Assembly (NCBI GenBank): GCA_965116595.1
Contig: OZ220708.1
Location: 868,001 to 932,000, forward strand
Source: G963663315 sp963668255
Lineage (GTDB): Bacteria; Pseudomonadota; Gammaproteobacteria; Arenicellales; Poriferihabitantaceae
Direction: 5' to 3'
Length of the DNA: 64,000 nt
Position numbers and translations under genes: made by a program
Notes under the pieces: generated by a model
The model's input: only the letters and a program-made list of their open reading frames with translations
Databases searched by the model: none
Told to the model about the DNA's origin: nothing
Shown: one piece after another, positions 42,496 through 51,072 of the stretch
How positions within the stretch are numbered: the first letter of the stretch is position 1
How the letters are laid out: every line of letters starts with the position of its first letter

Positions 42496-43410
42496 CTACA
42501 CCATTTTCTTTGCGAGGCTGCCGCCGGACTTGGCGGAAATATCATCGACGATCAAGTTGATAGCGATGGTGAATGTTGCGATTGCGAAGGCTGGCCAGAT
42601 GGCCGCATAGGAACCGTAGGTCAAACCACCCAGGTTTTCACGCACCATGCTTCCCCAATCCGACGCCGGAGGTTGAACACCCAATCCGAGGAAGCTCAGA
42701 CTGGAAATAAACAACACGACAAACACCAGCCGTAAACCAAAGTCGGTCGCTAACGGCATGGCCGCATTGGGCAGCACTTCAGCTTTTATGATCCACCAGA
42801 CTCCTTCTCCTCTCGCTTTCGCCGCTTCCACGAAATCCTGCACCATAATGTCCTGACCGAGAGCTCGCGCTATCCGAAATACACTGGTGGCATAGATCAC
42901 CGCTGCAGTTCCGACCAGTATCGGAATCGAGGACCCCAGCGCGGCAATCACGATCAGGCCGAGCATGATGGTCGGCAACGATAATATCGCGTCGTTGACC
43001 CGGCTGATACCCATGTCAATCCATCCTCCCTTGACCGCGGCCAGTATACCGAGCGTGATCCCCATCGCGTATGCAAGCAATGTGGCTGCAAGTGAAATCC
43101 CAATGGTATTTCTGGCGCCGAAAATAACCCTGGACAGGGTGTCCCTCCCCAGATAGTCCGTGCCCAGATAGAAATTGTCGTAGGCATCCAGGAAACTGTC
43201 ATCGCCTTCCATATCCATTTCATGGTAGGGCGCGATAGATGGACCGATGATGCAGATCACCAGCCAGAAAGCGACCACTGCAACAGAGGCTTTGCCCACC
43301 CATGACAGTTTGATCCGTCTTTTTGGCGGGGCATCGGGTAACTCATCATAAGTATCCAGCTTCGCGATAACCTCTTCTTCTTTGGTTTTCATGTCGTTAT
43401 TGTCAGTCAT
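42496..43410 (-). CDS. Peptide/opine-type ABC transporter permease (DppC-like)
   Basis: The 304-residue permease from ATG 43410 has a cytoplasmic N-terminus (1-42), a first transmembrane segment, the HEMDMEGDDSFLDAYDNFYLGTDYLGRDTLSRVIFGAR motif of DppC-type proteins, and an EAA loop (EAAKARGEGVWWIIKAEVLPNA). A good Shine-Dalgarno (GGGGGAG) lies 8 bp upstream. It follows the DppB-like gene closely and precedes the fused ATPase gene. Confidence 0.93.
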   Translation of the reverse strand: MTDNNDMKTKEEEVIAKLDTYDELPDAPPKRRIKLSWVGKASVAVVAFWLVICIIGPSIAPYHEMDMEGDDSFLDAYDNFYLGTDYLGRDTLSRVIFGARNTIGISLAATLLAYAMGITLGILAAVKGGWIDMGISRVNDAILSLPTIMLGLIVIAALGSSIPILVGTAAVIYATSVFRIARALGQDIMVQDFVEAAKARGEGVWWIIKAEVLPNAAMPLATDFGLRLVFVVLFISSLSFLGLGVQPPASDWGSMVRENLGGLTYGSYAAIWPAFAIATFTIAINLIVDDISAKSGGSLAKKMV

Positions 43411-43424
43411 GGTTATCTCCCCCT

Positions 43425-44375
43425 CTATTTCGGGTTTCTGAGACGAGGATTGGAAAGAATGGATGCCACGTCCGCAATCAGTATCAGCGCCACGTAGGTC
43501 GCGCAAAATATCATCGCACACGCCTGAACCAGAGGCAGGTCACGGGTCTGTACCCCGTCCACCATCAGTTTGGCAAGTCCGGGATAAGCGAATATGGTCT
43601 CAACAATGACCACGCCGCTGACCAGATAGGCCAGGTTCAGGGCAATAACATTGACAATCGGGCCAATCGCATTAAAAAAGGCATGCCGGAGTATGATTCG
43701 CCGTCGAGGCACTCCTTTCAATATCGCCATTTCAATGTAGGGGGAATTCATAACGTTCAGGATACCTGCCCGGGTCATTCGGATCATCTGCGCCGAGACC
43801 ACGATTACCAGGGTAATCAGCGGCATCGCCAACGCCCCCAGTAATTCAAAAAAGGTTTCATCACCGGTCATGTATGCAGTTGAAGGCAGCCAATGCAACT
43901 CGACCGCCAGGATCAGAACCAGAATGGTGGCGATAAAAAATTCGGGTACCGAAATGGTGCTCAGGGTACCAAAGGTGACCATACGGTCCAGCCAGGTCCC
44001 CGGATGCATCGCGGCCCATAACCCGAGCGCGATGGACACCGGTATTGAAATCACCGCAACCAGGCCTGACATCACCATGGTATTACCGAAGCGGCCTTCA
44101 ATCAGGCTTAAGATCGTCGCCCCTCCCGCCTTGGATATACCCAGGTCGCCGGTTGCCATGTTTCCCAGCCAGGAGAAATACTGGATGTACCCCGGTTGAT
44201 CCAGACCCAGTTCCTTGCGCAAGGCTGCCAGGGTTTCAGGAGTTGCGCTCTGCCCCAGCAGAATCTGTGCAACATCGCCGGGCAGGATACTGGTTGCAAG
44301 GAAAACGATCACGGACACCACCAGCAAGGTGCCAAAACCGATTACGATTCGGCGCAAAACCATTTGCGTCATCAT
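43425..44375 (-). CDS. Peptide/opine-type ABC transporter permease (DppB-like)
   Basis: The 316-residue permease has six transmembrane segments. It starts with LRRIVIGFGTLLVVSVIVFLATSILPGDVA, typical of DppB, followed by LRKELGLDQPGYIQYFSWLGN, and an EAA-type loop around AILKGVPRRRIILRHAFFNAIGP. It is separated from the binding-protein gene by a strong hairpin with T-run and is 14 bp upstream of the DppC-like gene. Confidence 0.93.
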   Translation of the reverse strand: MMTQMVLRRIVIGFGTLLVVSVIVFLATSILPGDVAQILLGQSATPETLAALRKELGLDQPGYIQYFSWLGNMATGDLGISKAGGATILSLIEGRFGNTMVMSGLVAVISIPVSIALGLWAAMHPGTWLDRMVTFGTLSTISVPEFFIATILVLILAVELHWLPSTAYMTGDETFFELLGALAMPLITLVIVVSAQMIRMTRAGILNVMNSPYIEMAILKGVPRRRIILRHAFFNAIGPIVNVIALNLAYLVSGVVIVETIFAYPGLAKLMVDGVQTRDLPLVQACAMIFCATYVALILIADVASILSNPRLRNPK

Positions 44376-44417
44376 AAGCTATGTCCCTCCATAATTAATG
44401 TTCTGATAGACAGGCTT

Positions 44418-44454
44418 AAAAAAACAGCCTGCATAAAGAGTTCTTTATGCAGGC
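44418..44454 (-). terminator. Strong intrinsic terminator/attenuator after the binding-protein gene
   Basis: GCCTGCATAAAG (44427-44438) and CTTTATGCAGGC (44443-44454) form a perfect 12-bp stem with a 4-nt loop, and seven T residues follow on the minus strand (44424-44418). It separates the solute-binding gene from the permease genes, so it probably ends most transcripts after the binding protein and allows partial read-through. Confidence 0.85.
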
Positions 44455-44504
44455 CCAGATTAAGCATCAAACCGAGAATCTGTATCTCGTATCTATCCCT
44501 CGAT

Positions 44505-46136
44505 TCAAGTCAGCCAACAGAATTCAGGCCACTCACATGCGCCTAGTTGACCCAGTGGAACAGTCGGTATTCCCATGATGTTATCTGCAACACCATCGTT
44601 GATGTTGGAGAAAGCGGGAATGACCATGCCACTGCCCTCATGGATCAGGGTTTGCATTTCGCAATACATCGCATGGCGCTTGACCGGGTCGGTTTCCGCC
44701 AGTGAGAGTGTAAGCAACTCACCCATGCGTGCGTTGTTCCAGTAAGTGTCATTCCAGGCCGCGCCAGGTCCGAACTGAATCGCCATTTGTGAATTGGCCG
44801 TCGGACGCATGTTCCAGGTCACCACATTCAGTGGTTCTACCATCCACACGGCGCCCCAGTATCCGTCAGTAGGCACTTTCTTGATCTGCAGGTCGAATCC
44901 GATTTTTGCACAGTTCGCCTGGGCAAGCAGACAGACTTCCTCTATGCCGGGCGCCACCGGGGCAACATACAGTTCGGCGCCACTGACTCCCGACTTTTCG
45001 AAGTGAGCCTTGGCTCTGTCCGGGTCGAACTCACGTTGAGGCAGTTCCGAACAAAAATCCGGCCCGTGCGCGTACATGATCGGCGTATCGTTTCCGAGCG
45101 AACCCTTGCCCTTGAGGATTCTTTTCACGATGCGCTCACGGTCCATAATATATTGCATGCCCTTGACGAAATCATCGTTGTCACCCGGCGCGGTATTTTT
45201 CAGGATACAGATAGCAACCTGGAGCGCCGCGGGTGTCGACAGCAAAGTGACGCCGTCGGCTTCTTCCACCTGGCGAAACGCCTTGGGTTCAATGGTTGAA
45301 ACCATCTGCATATCGCCGGCAAGCAGTGCATTCACACGAGCGACCGGGTCGGTTATTGCAGTGATTTCGCAAGCGTCCAGATTAGCGCCTTCGCGCCAGT
45401 AGTTTTCGTTACGCTTGTGGACTGATTTCACACCGGGTTCAAACGATTCCAGAGTAAATGGACCGGTGCCGATACCATCACCGGTGGTGCCATTCTTGAC
45501 AATTTTGGTCTGAAACAATCCGAGCAGGGTAGGTAAATCAGCGTTCGGTGAATTCATTACCGCCCGAACTTCATGGGAACCCATTTTTTTCCATTCTCCT
45601 ACTGATTCCAGAACAGACTTGATAACCGAAGTGGAGTCGTCACCCAGATGGCGGTTCATACTGTAAACCACGTCGTCCGCGGTCAATGGCGTGCCATCAT
45701 GAAATTCGACGCCCTGGCGGATTTTGAAGTTCCATTCGGTCGCGTCACTGTTCGGTTCGAATGTTTCCGCCAGTTCAGGTTGCGGAACCAGTTCATTGGA
45801 ATGCTGGATCAGGCTGTTATAGGTCGCGCGTCCACGGGTATAGTCGATGGTCGAGGTGAACTGCGGCGGATCCAGTTGATCGTCCGGGCCGTGCAGGTTG
45901 GAAGCGAATCGAACGCTGCCGCCTTTTTTCGGGGTCATAGCCATCGCTGCCCCGCCGGTACTGAGCAGGTTCTGCGCAGTAGCCATCGAAACACCGGTTA
46001 CTGCCATCAGTTTCAGTACGTCGCGTCGGGAATAGCGGCTTTTTACCGCCTTCTCGACCAGTTCCTTGTCATGAGTTGATAGATCAGAATAACTGACCTC
46101 TCCCGGGATGTTTACAGGGTCTATCGATTTTTTCAT
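44505..46136 (-). CDS. ABC transporter substrate-binding protein, family 5, Tat-exported
   Basis: The 543-residue protein has a long N-terminus with a twin-arginine motif SRRDVLKLMAVTGVSMA (34-50) and a hydrophobic stretch, so export through Tat is likely. The mature part has the SBP_bac_5 layout: FEPNSDATEWNFKIRQGVEFHDGTPLTADDVVYSMNRH, and GTGPFTLESFEPGVKSVHKRNENYW. These bind peptides, opines, glycosides or other compounds; the ligand is not evident. A GGAG Shine-Dalgarno precedes the start. Highly expressed relative to the permeases is expected from the downstream terminator. Confidence 0.93.
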   Translation of the reverse strand: MKKSIDPVNIPGEVSYSDLSTHDKELVEKAVKSRYSRRDVLKLMAVTGVSMATAQNLLSTGGAAMAMTPKKGGSVRFASNLHGPDDQLDPPQFTSTIDYTRGRATYNSLIQHSNELVPQPELAETFEPNSDATEWNFKIRQGVEFHDGTPLTADDVVYSMNRHLGDDSTSVIKSVLESVGEWKKMGSHEVRAVMNSPNADLPTLLGLFQTKIVKNGTTGDGIGTGPFTLESFEPGVKSVHKRNENYWREGANLDACEITAITDPVARVNALLAGDMQMVSTIEPKAFRQVEEADGVTLLSTPAALQVAICILKNTAPGDNDDFVKGMQYIMDRERIVKRILKGKGSLGNDTPIMYAHGPDFCSELPQREFDPDRAKAHFEKSGVSGAELYVAPVAPGIEEVCLLAQANCAKIGFDLQIKKVPTDGYWGAVWMVEPLNVVTWNMRPTANSQMAIQFGPGAAWNDTYWNNARMGELLTLSLAETDPVKRHAMYCEMQTLIHEGSGMVIPAFSNINDGVADNIMGIPTVPLGQLGACEWPEFCWLT

Positions 46137-46568
46137 GTTTTAATTCTCCGGTTGTCTGGATTTGTATTTATACTGATGGCACGCCAGCCGCGCTGCACCA
46201 ACACAGCCCTGCAGTCTCAACCAAAATGGATTTAAGGGCTTTAAACAAATCCATTATACACAAAATTGCTGCTTCTGCCAGCATCCAACAGGAAAACAGA
46301 CCAAACACGCCGTTTCCAGATAATTTGACATCTCGGAAATCGACTCAGGACTGCTGCTTTGCCTGCCATGCAGACCCGCACTGGCATAATTGGGATAAAA
46401 ACAGAATTCCACCATGGTTCTTGCAGTTTACTGCACGGAATCATCGAAATTATTGTAATAATCATCAAACCCGCCATCACTACTTTCAATCCGACCCGAA
46501 ACAAGTGATTGGTTCCATATATAATACAATCCCGGTGAAATGCTCCCGATAATGCCATAAACAAGTAA
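46137..46568. other. Divergent intergenic region with an inverted repeat
   Basis: I see no gene in this 432-bp region between the divergent binding-protein gene and malonyl-CoA decarboxylase gene. AATGGATTT (46225-46233) and AAATCCATT (46247-46255) are exact reverse complements 13 bp apart, about 90 bp upstream of the binding-protein start. A TATAAT (46520-46525) lies 43 bp before the decarboxylase start but without a good -35 box. The repeat is a candidate operator for the importer. Confidence 0.45.
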
Positions 46569-47957
46569 ATGCAAAAAACGTCGCGCATCCCACGATCAGT
46601 GCTTGACCGAACACTCGACAACCTCGTGTCAGGCTGGAAACGGTTTTCACAATCGGGCCATGCAGGTGTTTTCAGACTGCATCCGGACCTGCCTGACCGT
46701 GACCTGAAACAATTAAGAATACAAATGCAGGACTGCCTGGAAAGCAGGGGCGGAGAAGTGTCAGCACGCGCCCGGGCCGCCAGCTTGGGACAAGCCTATC
46801 TCGAACTCAATGATCAGGGACGATACCGTTTTTTCAGGCTGCTGGTCGAAGAATTCGGGATTGACCGGACTGCGCTGAAAGCCATTGCCAGGGAATACAT
46901 CGAAAATCCCGATGATCCGGAGATACCGGAAAAAATGAGAACCGTATTGCGGCCACCCTGGATCAAACTGTTCACACAATTCAATGCCCTGCCCAGCGGC
47001 ATCCGGTTTCTGGTTGACATGCGGGCCGATATACTGCGGCTCTCCGGGCAACACAGCGAGCTCGAAGCCTTGAGTCAGGATTTGAAGAACCTGCTGATAT
47101 CCTGGTTTGACATCGGCTTCCTTGAACTGAAAAGGATCACTTGGGACGAGCCGGCTTCGTTACTGGAAAAACTGATCGAATACGAAGCCGTACACGAGAT
47201 TCAATCCTGGGATGATCTGAAGAACAGGTTGGATATCGACCGCTGCTGTCATGCGTTTTTTCACCCGGGAATGCCCGATGAGCCCCTGATTTTCGTACAG
47301 GTTGCGCTGGTCAACGGGTTATCCACGAATGTCAATGAACTGCTCGACAATGCCGCGCCGGTAGAAGATCCGGAAAACGTCGATACTGCGATCTTTTATT
47401 CGATCAGCAATACGCAACCCGGACTGAAAGGAGTCAGCCTCGGGGATTTCCTGATCAAACGAGTGGTTGACGACCTGATAAAAAGTTTCCCGAACCTGAA
47501 AACCTTTTCAACCTTGTCGCCGATTCCGGGATTTCTGGATTTCGTCAGGCAGCAACTGGGAAATGGCCGGACATTGATTTTCAGTGACAGCGAAACAACC
47601 ATCCTGAACCCGCTGATCATCGATAGTCGGAATGATTGGGTCAAAAATGAAAAAATCGCAAGTACGGTAAAACCCTTGCTGATGAGGGCCTGTGCGGATT
47701 ATCTGGTCAATCAGAAGCGAGGAACCGGAGCCAGGGATTCAGTAGCGCACTTCCACCTGAACAATGGCGCCAGGATTGAACAGATCAACTGGCTGGGGGA
47801 TCAGTCGGAACAGGGTATGCAACACTCCTTCGGGTTGATGGTGAACTATCTGTACAAGCTGCCCGATATTGAAAAAAACCATGAAGACTATGTCGGACAG
47901 GGGAAAATACGCTCTTCACCGTCGGTCAAGGCATTATTGAAGCAGGCCCGCTCATAA
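46569..47957 (+). CDS. Malonyl-CoA decarboxylase
   Basis: The enzyme converts malonyl-CoA to acetyl-CoA and CO2. The 462-residue protein has the MCD layout: a helical N-terminal domain, then a catalytic acetyltransferase-like domain with ISNTQPGLKGVSLGDFLIKRVV, TFSTLSPIPGFLDFV (conserved serine) and VAHFHLNNGARIEQINWLGD (conserved histidine) near the C-terminus. Length and motifs fit the single-chain MCD (MLYCD, MatA-type) rather than the Mdc complex. No matB or matC is adjacent, so its role here is unclear. It is monocistronic. Confidence 0.93.
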   Translation: MQKTSRIPRSVLDRTLDNLVSGWKRFSQSGHAGVFRLHPDLPDRDLKQLRIQMQDCLESRGGEVSARARAASLGQAYLELNDQGRYRFFRLLVEEFGIDRTALKAIAREYIENPDDPEIPEKMRTVLRPPWIKLFTQFNALPSGIRFLVDMRADILRLSGQHSELEALSQDLKNLLISWFDIGFLELKRITWDEPASLLEKLIEYEAVHEIQSWDDLKNRLDIDRCCHAFFHPGMPDEPLIFVQVALVNGLSTNVNELLDNAAPVEDPENVDTAIFYSISNTQPGLKGVSLGDFLIKRVVDDLIKSFPNLKTFSTLSPIPGFLDFVRQQLGNGRTLIFSDSETTILNPLIIDSRNDWVKNEKIASTVKPLLMRACADYLVNQKRGTGARDSVAHFHLNNGARIEQINWLGDQSEQGMQHSFGLMVNYLYKLPDIEKNHEDYVGQGKIRSSPSVKALLKQARS

Positions 47958-47963
47958 CCGTAG

Positions 47964-48009
47964 GGACAGGCCACTGTGCCTGTCCGCCGGTGGGGAACGG
48001 TGGCGGACA
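47964..48009. repeat. Compound palindrome at a convergent junction
   Basis: GGACAGGC (47964-47971) pairs with GCCTGTCC (47978-47985); overlapping it, TGTCCGCC (47981-47988) pairs with GGCGGACA (48002-48009). The two hairpins share bases 47981-47985, so only one can form fully at once. It lies between the converging malonyl-CoA decarboxylase and aminotransferase genes. There is no T-run. It could be a dispersed REP-like element or a bidirectional terminator or stabiliser. Confidence 0.5.
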
Positions 48010-48021
48010 AACCCCGGAGAA

Positions 48022-49293
48022 TTACGCCGTATTTACGACCATCCCTGCAATGGCCTCATGCATAATCTGCAAGCCCTTATCAATGTCTGACCTGTTTATG
48101 TTCAGGGCGGGTGCAAGCCGAATCACGTCCGGCCCTGCATTCAGTACCAGCAATCCCATTTGTGTGCAGGTCGCCACCACATCCCGCGCCTGACCTGCAT
48201 AGCGTTGATCCAGTTCGCAGCCGATCAGAAGCCCGAGACCCCGGATTTCCCTGAAAACGTTGAATTCCCTGTTGATTTCCGTAAGGCCGCTTGTTAAATG
48301 CTGACTGGTCATCTCCACATTTTGCAGCATTTCCGGTGTATTGATCAATTCGAGCACCTTGCAGGCGACGGCGCAGGCCATCGGGTTCCCGCCAAAAGTA
48401 CTGCCATGAGTACCCACGACCAGGCTTTTTGCAATCCCGGCTGTAGTCAGCATGGCGCTGACCGGAAAACCGCCCCCCAACGCCTTGGCCGTGGTCAATA
48501 TGTCCGGCGTCACACCCAGTTTCTGATAGACAAACAGACTTCCGGACCTGCCCATACCACACTGTATCTCATCGAAAATCAAAAGTGCGTCGTACCGGTC
48601 ACAGCATGACCTGAGTGTCTTCAGAAATTCCACGGTAGCTGGCCTGACTCCGCCTTCACCCTGGCACGGCTCAACAATAACCGCACAGACACGGTCCTGT
48701 TTCTCTGCAAAATAATCCCTGACAGCTTCGGCATCATTAAACCCGCAATGTGAAATACCTGCAGGTTTTGGACCGAAACCACTGCTGTACTGTGGCTGGC
48801 CGCCTGTGCACACAGTAAACAGCGTCCGCCCGTGGAAGGCATTGTCGAAAGCCAGGATCTGGTATTTTTCCTGGTCGAAATTGTCCACTGCATAACGTCG
48901 CGCCAGTTTCAATGCAGCCTCATTCACTTCGGCCCCGGAATTTGCCAGAAAAACACGTTCGGCAAAGGTTGCAGCACAAAGCGCACTGGCGAGGTTCAGG
49001 GCAGGCTGATTGGTCAGGACATTACTGACATGCCAGAATTTGCGGGCCTGCTCAATCAGGGTATCGATCAATTCAGGGTGTGCATGTCCGAGCGCAGAGA
49101 CCGCAATGCCCCCGGCAAAGTCGATATATACATTTCCCTGGTTATCCCACAGTCGCGAGCCTTTACCATAGGCCGGCATGATTTCCATGGGCGCATAGTT
49201 CGGCGTCATCACCGCATCGAAGGCATCGCGTACCGATGACTTTTCTTCAGGTGCGTCATTTACAGTTTTGGTTTTTGGTTGTATCGTAGCCAT
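48022..49293 (-). CDS. Acetylornithine/succinylornithine-type class III aminotransferase
   Basis: The 423-residue PLP enzyme matches ArgD/AstC: GKGSRLWDNQGNVYIDFAGGIAVSALGHAHP, NSGAEVNEAALKLARRYA, LLIFDEIQCGMGRSG, and the PLP lysine in TTAKALGGGFPVSAML, followed by HGSTFGGNPMACAVA. It would transfer the delta-amino group of (acyl)ornithine to 2-oxoglutarate in arginine synthesis or breakdown. The two roles cannot be separated without neighbours such as astADB or argB, which are absent. An N-terminal extension of about 25 residues precedes the family start. Confidence 0.88.
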   Translation of the reverse strand: MATIQPKTKTVNDAPEEKSSVRDAFDAVMTPNYAPMEIMPAYGKGSRLWDNQGNVYIDFAGGIAVSALGHAHPELIDTLIEQARKFWHVSNVLTNQPALNLASALCAATFAERVFLANSGAEVNEAALKLARRYAVDNFDQEKYQILAFDNAFHGRTLFTVCTGGQPQYSSGFGPKPAGISHCGFNDAEAVRDYFAEKQDRVCAVIVEPCQGEGGVRPATVEFLKTLRSCCDRYDALLIFDEIQCGMGRSGSLFVYQKLGVTPDILTTAKALGGGFPVSAMLTTAGIAKSLVVGTHGSTFGGNPMACAVACKVLELINTPEMLQNVEMTSQHLTSGLTEINREFNVFREIRGLGLLIGCELDQRYAGQARDVVATCTQMGLLVLNAGPDVIRLAPALNINRSDIDKGLQIMHEAIAGMVVNTA

Positions 49294-49410
49294 AATTCCT
49301 GATTGATCGGTTATTTCACATTAATCTTACGAAAGGCTGGAATTTTAACTCTGCCGATAACAGAATATCAGATTATTTTTTGACTATTAACCCGTATCGA
49401 GAATGCAGGC

Positions 49411-51066
49411 ATGACTGAACAGTTACTTGAACGAGAATCAATGGAAGTGGATGTGGTGATTGTGGGCGCTGGCCCTGCTGGCTTGTCAGCCGCATACAGA
49501 TTAATGCAACTGGCCGAACAACAGGAAAAGGAATTGTCCGTCGTTGTTCTTGAAAAAGGCTCCGAAGTCGGAGCACACATCCTGTCTGGCGCTCTGTTCG
49601 AACCACGGGCTCTGAACGAATTGTTTCCGGATTGGAAAGAACGCGAGGCGCCTCTGTACACTGAAGTGAAGAAAGATCGGGTACTGATGTTCAGAAACAG
49701 TAACAAAGCATTGAATCTGCCGCTCTGGATGGTGCCCGCCCCGATGCACAATGACGGCAACTACATTATCAGCCTTGGGGAATTGTGTCGCTGGCTGGCA
49801 GAGCAGGCCGAGGGCATGGGGGTTGAAATATTCCCGGGATTTCCTGCTTCGGAAATCCTGTTCCATGAAGATGGCAGCGTCAAGGGCGTAGCCACCGGAG
49901 AAATGGGCAGGAGTTTAACCGGCGAAACCAGGTCCTCCTACGAACCCGGCATGGAACTGCACGCAAGGGTCACCCTGTTTGCAGAGGGATGCCGGGGTCA
50001 TCTGGGCAAACAACTGATAGAAAGATTTGATCTGGCAGCCAATGCGCAAACCCAGCACTACGGCATCGGAATCAAGGAACTGTGGAAAATCAATTCCGAC
50101 AAACACCAGCCGGGACTGGTTGTGCATGGAGCAGGCTGGCCATTGACCGAGCACGGAGCATCCGGTGGCTCCTTTCTATATCACCTCGGAGACAATCTGG
50201 TTTCGATGGGATTGATTACTGATCTGTCATACGACAATCCCTGGCTCAGTCCGTTTGATGAATTGCAACGCTTCAAGCACCACCCCGAAATCAGGCAATA
50301 TCTGGAAGGCGGCGAACGCATCGCCTATGGCGCCAGAGCGATCACAAAAGGAGGCTTCAATGCACTGCCCAGAATGCACATGCCAAACGCCTTGCTGGTC
50401 GGCTGCGATGCCGGCACACTGAATTTTTCAAAAATCAAGGGTTCTCACACCGCAATGAAATCCGGCATGATTGCGGCCGAGGCGGTTTACCACAGCCTGC
50501 ATGGTGATGGCAGTCTCGAAGATTATCAAACCCGCTTCAGGGATTCCTGGCTTTATCAGGAGCTTTATCGATCGAGGAACTTCGGCGCGGCGATACACAA
50601 ACTGGGTAACTGGCTCGGAGGGACCTATAATTTTATCGACCAGAACCTCTTCGCCGGTAGATTGCCATTTCGGATCACCGACCCTGTCGCCGATCACGAG
50701 ACATTGAAACCAGCCAGCGACTGCACACCCATTGAATATCCAAAACCAGATGGCGTATTGAGCTTTGACAAGACTTCATCGGTCTATCTGTCCAACACCA
50801 ACCATGAAGAAGACCAACCGGTCCATCTGCAGTTAAGTGAACACAATCTCGCCGTAGAGACAAATTACAGGGTCTATGCCGGGCCGGAACAACGCTTTTG
50901 TCCCGCAGGCGTTTATGAATTCATTAACACTGAAACGCAGCCTGAATTACAAATCAACGCCCAGAATTGTGTACACTGCAAAACCTGCGATATCAAGGAT
51001 CCGACCAAAAACATCAACTGGGTGACACCCGAAGGAGCAGGCGGCCCCAATTACGCTGCAATGTAG
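49411..51066 (+). CDS. Electron transfer flavoprotein-ubiquinone oxidoreductase
   Basis: ETF-QO passes electrons from ETF, reduced by acyl-CoA, dimethylglycine or sarcosine dehydrogenases, to membrane ubiquinone. The 551-residue protein has an N-terminal FAD motif VDVVIVGAGPAGLSAAYRLMQLA, the HILSGALFEPRALNELFPDW segment, and a C-terminal [4Fe-4S] cluster with CPAGVYEF and CVHCKTCDIKDPTKNI. Full length. It is monocistronic, divergent from the aminotransferase gene, and ends 6 bp before the convergent purL. Confidence 0.96.
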   Translation: MTEQLLERESMEVDVVIVGAGPAGLSAAYRLMQLAEQQEKELSVVVLEKGSEVGAHILSGALFEPRALNELFPDWKEREAPLYTEVKKDRVLMFRNSNKALNLPLWMVPAPMHNDGNYIISLGELCRWLAEQAEGMGVEIFPGFPASEILFHEDGSVKGVATGEMGRSLTGETRSSYEPGMELHARVTLFAEGCRGHLGKQLIERFDLAANAQTQHYGIGIKELWKINSDKHQPGLVVHGAGWPLTEHGASGGSFLYHLGDNLVSMGLITDLSYDNPWLSPFDELQRFKHHPEIRQYLEGGERIAYGARAITKGGFNALPRMHMPNALLVGCDAGTLNFSKIKGSHTAMKSGMIAAEAVYHSLHGDGSLEDYQTRFRDSWLYQELYRSRNFGAAIHKLGNWLGGTYNFIDQNLFAGRLPFRITDPVADHETLKPASDCTPIEYPKPDGVLSFDKTSSVYLSNTNHEEDQPVHLQLSEHNLAVETNYRVYAGPEQRFCPAGVYEFINTETQPELQINAQNCVHCKTCDIKDPTKNINWVTPEGAGGPNYAAM

Positions 51067-51072
51067 TGCCGG

